Shown: positions 61,201 through 64,000 of the stretch, one piece after another
Layout of the letters: every line of letters starts with the position of its first letter
Numbering within the stretch: the stretch's first letter is position 1
The notes under the pieces: generated by a model
The model's database searches: none
Told to the model about the DNA's origin: nothing
The model's input: only the letters and a program-made list of their open reading frames with translations
Program-made: the position numbers and the translations under genes
Source of the DNA: Nocardia asteroides
Lineage (GTDB): Bacteria > Actinomycetota > Actinomycetes > Mycobacteriales > Mycobacteriaceae
Length of the DNA: 64,000 nt
Assembly (NCBI RefSeq): GCF_021183625.1
Contig: NZ_CP089214.1
Span: 4,650,001-4,714,000 of the forward strand
Direction: 5' to 3'

Positions 61201-64000
61201 TGCTCGCCCGCTTCGCCGACAGCGGCGACCTCGCCATCGGCACCCCGTACGCCGGGCGCGGCGACCGCGCGCTGGACGACCTGGTCGGCATGTTCGTCAA
61301 CTCGCTCACGCTGCGCACCGTGCTCGCGCCGGAGGAGAGCTTCACCGAGCTGCTGGACCGGGTGCGGGAGACCGACCTGGACGCCTTCGCGCACGCCGAG
61401 GTGCCGTTCGAGCAGGTGGTCGAGCACGTCGTCGCCGGGCATGTCGGCCCGCACCACCCGCTCTTCCAGGTCATGCTGGCCTTCCAGAACGTGGAGCCGC
61501 CGTCCCTGGAGCTGCCCGGGCTGCGGGTGAGCGCGCTCGACCCGGGCGCCGTCACCGCCAAGTTCGACCTGCAGGTCGTGGTGGAGCCGCGGCCGCGGGT
61601 CGACGGCCACGCGGGCGAGCTGGTCGCGCTCTTCACCGTCGCCGCGGACGTCTTCGACGAGGTCGCCGCGCAGTCCTTCGCGCGCCGCTTCGCCCGGGTG
61701 CTCGCCGCCGTCGCCGACGACCCGGAGATCGCGGTCGGCGCCATCGACCTGCTCGACCCCGCCGAGCGGGAGCGCGCGCACGCCCGCACCCAGCTCGCCG
61801 CCGCCCCGGTCGCCGCGGCCACGCTGCCCGAGCTGATGACCGCCGCGGTCTGGGGCGCGCCGGTCGGCGCCGCCGTGCGCTACGCCGAAGCCGACGGCGC
61901 CGCCGTCGAGATCACCTACGCCGAGCTGGACGAGCGCTCGAACCGGGTGGCGCGTGCGCTGATCGCGCGCGGCGTCGGCCCGGAGGACATCGTCGCGGTG
62001 GCGATGCCGCGCTCGCCGGAGTCGCTGCTCGCGGTCTGGGCCATCGCCAAGAGCGGCGCCGCCTACCTGCCGGTCGACCCGGACCACCCGGCCGACCGGG
62101 TGGCGCACATGATCGGCGACTCCGGGGTGCTGCTCGGGCTCACCGTCGCCGGGGTGCGCGACCGGCTGCCCGGCGCCGCCGAGTGGCTGCTGCTCGACAG
62201 CGAGAACACCGCCTACTCCGGCTACCCGGCGGGCGCGGTCGAGCAGACCGACCGGCGCAGGCCGCTGGAGCCGAGGCACCCGGCCTACGTCATCTACACC
62301 TCCGGCTCCACCGGGGTGCCCAAGGGCGTCGTGGTGACCCACGCGGGCTTCGCCCGGCTCGGCGCGCACCAGCGCGAGAAGTTCGGCGTCACCCCGGATT
62401 CCCGGGTGCTGCACTTCGCCTCGCCCTCCTTCGACGCCTCCTTCCTGGAGCTGCTGATCACGCTGGCCGGCTCGGCCACCGCCGTCGTCGTCCCGCCGAC
62501 CGTGTACGGCGGCGCCGACCTGGCCGCGCTGCTGCGCCGGGAGCGGGTGACGCACGCCGTCTTCACCCCGACCGCGCTCGCCTCTATGGAGCCGGACGGC
62601 CTCGACGACCTGCGGGTCGTCCTGACCGGCGGCGAGGTGCTCAAGGCCGACCTGGTGCGGCGCTGGGTGCAGCCGATCGGGGAGAGCGGTTTCCGCGAGT
62701 TCTACAACGCCTACGGCCCCACCGAGGCCACCGTCGCGACCACCGTCACCGAGCAGCTCAGCGGCAGGCTGGTGCCGACCGTCGGCGCCGCCATCCCGGG
62801 CAACGGGGTGTACGTGCTGGACCGGCGGCTGCGCCCGGTGCCGGACCGGGTGGTCGGCGAGCTGTACCTGACCGGTGCGCAGCTGGCCCGCGGCTACCTC
62901 GCGCGGCCCGGGCTCACCGCCGACCGCTTCGTCGCCGACCCGTTCGCCGCGGACGGCTCCCGGCTCTACCGCACCGGGGACCTGGTGCGCTGGACCAGGT
63001 CCGGCGATCTGGAGTTCGTCGGCCGCACCGACACCCAGGTCAAGATCAGGGGCAGGCGGATCGAACTCGGCGAGATCGACGCCGTGCTGGCCGGGCACGA
63101 CGACGTCGACTTCGTGGCGACGCTCGGCCTCGACCGACCCGAGGGCGGCACGATCCTGGCCGCCTACGTGCGGCCGATCAAGGGCCGCTCGCCCGCCCCG
63201 AGGGAGCTCTTCGAGCTCGCCGAGCGGAGCCTGCCCGCCTACATGGTGCCCTCCGCCATCACGCTGCTCGACGAGGTGCCGCTGGCACCGACCGGCAAGC
63301 TGGACCGCGCCGCGCTGCCCGCGCCGGTGCTGCGCGGCGCCGCCTACCGCGCGCCCGCCACCCGGCTGGAGGCGCTGGTCGCCGGGGTCTTCGTCGAGCT
63401 GCTCGGCGCCGAGCGGGCGGGCGCGGACGACGACTTCTTCGCGCTCGGCGGCAACTCGCTGAGCGCGACCAGGCTGGCCGCCCGGCTCGGCGCCCGGCTG
63501 GACACGACGGTGCCCGCCCGGCTCGTCTTCGAGGCGCCGACCGTGGCGGCGCTGGCCGCCAGGCTCGCCGAGATCCAGGGCTCCGGCGCGCGCCCCGCGC
63601 TCACCCCGGTGCCGCGCCCGGAGCGGTTGCCGCTCTCCCCGGCGCAGCAGCGGATGTGGTTCCTGAACCAGTTCGACACCAGCTCGCCCACCGACACCAT
63701 CCCGGTGGCGCTCCGCCTCACCGGCGCGGTCGACGTCGCCGCCATCCGCGCCGCCGTCGCCGACGTGCTGGCCAGGCACGAGGCGCTGCGCACGGTCTAC
63801 CCGGCGGTGGACGGCGCCGCGCACCAGGTGGTGCTCCCGGTCGCCGGGGTGCTGCCCGACCTGGACCCGCGCCCGGCCGACCCGGCCACGCTGCCCGCCA
63901 AGCTCGCCGACTTCGCGAACGTCGGCATCGACGTCACCGAGCAGCCGCCGGTCCGCGCCGCGCTCTACGAGCTGGGTCCGGAGGAGTTCGTCTTCGCGCT
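55263..64000 (+). CDS. NRPS5: multimodular NRPS, 5' part (A-T-C-A-T-C-A-T-C...), continues past window
   Basis: An open frame of 2912 codons with no stop before the right edge. Domain landmarks: A1 (YTSGSTG, residue 182), T1 (Ser571), C1 (HHIAADG, 756), A2 (1253), T2 (Ser1662), C2 (HHICVDG, 1850), A3 (2345), T3 (Ser2732) and the beginning of C3. ATG 55263 has TAGGGG nine bases upstream; the in-frame ATG 55254 directly abuts that site and is less likely. The N-terminus is paralogous to NRPS1. Codes: A1 DVLLMIAIAK (unassigned), A2 DFWNVGMVHK, a threonine code supported by the YGITETT form of A5, and A3 DALVLGAVAK (unassigned). Like the others it starts with an A domain, so it opens a new assembly line X-Thr-Y-..., where X and Y are unassigned. 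The release domain lies outside the window. Confidence 0.95.
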   Translation, partial: MDSHRRSNRDNRRRKTRSPLFAQLLTGAVEAAAESIAIRYNPTGEPGDQVELSYRELDEASSRLARELIIRDVGPGAVVAIAITRSAESVLAVWAIAKAGAAYVPIDPTYPRERIEHMVADSGAEFGLTLSRHRPVLGTAAYWIELDDPILAKRIDERPGHPVSYEDRVRPLHAEHPAYVLYTSGSTGRPKGVVVTHAGLGALVAHERDHYDVRPGSRVLHICSPNFDVSVLELLLAFATGSTLVIAPPGVFGGFELADLIRREQVTHMLITPGALESVDPGGIDSLRSVMVIGDRFGPELVRRWAVSPRNFFNAYGPTEASIAATGTPALRAGEPITIGTAYPGVHVFVLDARLRPVPAGVVGELYLAGPALARGYLNRGALTASRFVACPFGSELGEPGTRMYRTGDLARRTDSENGPLEFLGRTDFQVKVRGFRVELGEIDAALTAHEDVDYAATLGKVLPSGVTALVSYVLPRPGAVLDTEKLVLFAGRALPAYMIPAAVVVLDRIPLNPVGKLDRAALPEPVFAARDFRAPETAAERAVAEAFAAVLGTERQVGADDDFFELGGNSLLAAQAAARIGTALAAKVPVQLLFEATTVAALAERVAAYAGTGGRPPLTAQPRPERIPLSYAQQRMWFLNRYDPESAVNNIPTAVRLTGALDVAALELAVTDLVGRHEVLRTVYPELDGVGYQDIRPVGDPVLPRLERGSATEDEVHELVMAAAARGFDVTAAPPIRAVLLELGPDDAVLVCVVHHIAADGFSLAPLTRDLMTAYLSRTRGAEPDWEPPTVQYADYALWQRKALGSEDDPASTMAEQLGYWRARLADLPPQPELPADRPRPAVASHRGDTLPFRVDAGTYAGLRRLAAEHDATLFMVVHAALAVVLSRLSGTDDVVIGTPVAGRGDAALDDVIGMFVNTLVLRADVPTARPFTELLSAVRGGDIAAFGHADVPFERLVELLDPVRSPARHPLFQVMLTFHNTARAELELPGLSVRPIELHSTGQARFDLQLTLVEHPGSGLAAAIDFATDLFDPPTVRDFADRFVRVLAAVAADATVPVGDLDLLAPGEQELVLNAWNTAGAPVPELTLVDLVAARAQARPYSVAVRGPGELGTELDYGTLWARAEQAARALIELGAAPETVVAVAAGRTEELPIALLAVLMSGAAYLPLDTGYPAQRLSFLLADAAPVAVLTTGAERELLPPTDIPVVTLGELGTGAEPDEFVTQVLAPQRRLAAARRGELRPDNLAYVIYTSGSTGTPKGVRVTHRNVLELFANTQLIFDFDADDAWTLFHSFAFDFSVWELWCAFATGGTVVLVDQLTARSPEAFRALLVRERVTVLNQTPSAFRQLAEADRVAVAGGADPLALRYVVFGGEALDLRGLRAWYERYPRDAPWLVNMYGITETTVHVTFQVLDERMAAEAVGVIGRALPGVRAYVLDDRLHPAPVGVIGEMHVSGGQLARGYAGQPGPTAARFVADPFGPPGARMYRSGDLGRWAGFGAGMALEYLGRADQQVQVRGFRIEPGEVEAALLGLDGVAEAAVLVRADEHSGERLVGYVVPGQVWDAFTDSGPDPAALRAELAAVLPAHMVPDVITVLSALPLTRNGKLDRTALPSPEVIGAAQTQAPAGPIEQGVADVFAGLLGATEVGRDDDFFALGGNSLLATRAVARVNEALDAAVAVRDLFDAPTVAELADRVVASRAAADGHAERPPLVPVRRPERVPPAPAQYRMWLLNRLDPESLVYNIPLAIRLTGELDAPALRTAVADVLERHEPLRTRYPLGPDGMPYQEVRTVEETMPEGLPVRRAADPGRLVADLMGNPFDVTEHVPVRAVLVQTGPAEHLLVLVLHHICVDGASVAVLARDLVTAYAARSTGVPPAFAPLAVRYADYAIRQQEVLGSADDPGSLAASQLAYWREQLAGLPAVLELPWDRPRPATPTMRGLSARVVIPAEVHEELIRLTRGRNATVFMAVHAALAVLLARFADSGDLAIGTPYAGRGDRALDDLVGMFVNSLTLRTVLAPEESFTELLDRVRETDLDAFAHAEVPFEQVVEHVVAGHVGPHHPLFQVMLAFQNVEPPSLELPGLRVSALDPGAVTAKFDLQVVVEPRPRVDGHAGELVALFTVAADVFDEVAAQSFARRFARVLAAVADDPEIAVGAIDLLDPAERERAHARTQLAAAPVAAATLPELMTAAVWGAPVGAAVRYAEADGAAVEITYAELDERSNRVARALIARGVGPEDIVAVAMPRSPESLLAVWAIAKSGAAYLPVDPDHPADRVAHMIGDSGVLLGLTVAGVRDRLPGAAEWLLLDSENTAYSGYPAGAVEQTDRRRPLEPRHPAYVIYTSGSTGVPKGVVVTHAGFARLGAHQREKFGVTPDSRVLHFASPSFDASFLELLITLAGSATAVVVPPTVYGGADLAALLRRERVTHAVFTPTALASMEPDGLDDLRVVLTGGEVLKADLVRRWVQPIGESGFREFYNAYGPTEATVATTVTEQLSGRLVPTVGAAIPGNGVYVLDRRLRPVPDRVVGELYLTGAQLARGYLARPGLTADRFVADPFAADGSRLYRTGDLVRWTRSGDLEFVGRTDTQVKIRGRRIELGEIDAVLAGHDDVDFVATLGLDRPEGGTILAAYVRPIKGRSPAPRELFELAERSLPAYMVPSAITLLDEVPLAPTGKLDRAALPAPVLRGAAYRAPATRLEALVAGVFVELLGAERAGADDDFFALGGNSLSATRLAARLGARLDTTVPARLVFEAPTVAALAARLAEIQGSGARPALTPVPRPERLPLSPAQQRMWFLNQFDTSSPTDTIPVALRLTGAVDVAAIRAAVADVLARHEALRTVYPAVDGAAHQVVLPVAGVLPDLDPRPADPATLPAKLADFANVGIDVTEQPPVRAALYELGPEEFVFA

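Overview
The window is very GC-rich throughout, with wobble positions dominated by G and C. Together with the gene types present (FadD-type acyl-CoA ligase, secreted M23 peptidase with an Ala/Pro/Gln linker, very large NRPS genes), this points to a mycolic-acid actinomycete, most likely Nocardia or a close relative. The genus is an inference; no rRNA or marker gene is present.

Left flank (1-5389): ordinary chromosomal genes. These are the N-terminal part of a Baeyer-Villiger-type flavin monooxygenase (minus, cut by the window edge), a medium/long-chain fatty-acid-CoA ligase (plus), a small HD-domain protein and a nitronate monooxygenase (both minus), and a secreted M23 metallopeptidase (plus). 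A (CGGG)7 tract inside a longer inverted repeat separates the nitronate monooxygenase and HD genes. A 48-bp tandem repeat follows the peptidase gene.

NRPS array (6094-64000, continuing past the right edge): five NRPS genes lie head to tail on the plus strand and fill about 58 kb. NRPS1 is A-T-C-A-T-C-A*, where A* is a dead, truncated adenylation domain. NRPS2 is A-T-C-A-T-E*-C-A-T-TE, where E* is a degenerate epimerization domain. NRPS3 is A-T-(C-A-T)x4-TE. NRPS4 is A-T-C-A-T-(C-A-T)x3-TE, with an apparent lost E domain after its first carrier domain. NRPS5 is A-T-C-A-T-C-A-T-C... and is incomplete. Every protein starts directly with an A domain and none starts with a C-starter domain. NRPS2, NRPS3 and NRPS4 each carry their own thioesterase. 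The simplest reading is several self-contained assembly lines side by side: NRPS1 plus NRPS2 (C of NRPS1 feeding the first A-T of NRPS2; five residues), NRPS3 (pentapeptide), NRPS4 (pentapeptide), and a fourth line beginning with NRPS5. Hand-read specificity codes support Ser for NRPS1 module 2 and Thr for NRPS5 module 2; most other codes match nothing I can name with confidence.

The array looks like a family amplified by duplication and then edited. NRPS1 and NRPS5 share their N-terminal layout. NRPS3 and NRPS4 share first and last A-domain codes. NRPS2 and NRPS4 share a rare A-domain code behind a DCL-type C domain. NRPS3 contains an exact-period 3165-bp module duplication. E-domain function appears to have been lost by point decay in NRPS2 and by excision in NRPS4. 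No MbtH protein, tailoring enzyme, transporter, regulator, tRNA, rRNA, transposase or CRISPR array was seen in the window.
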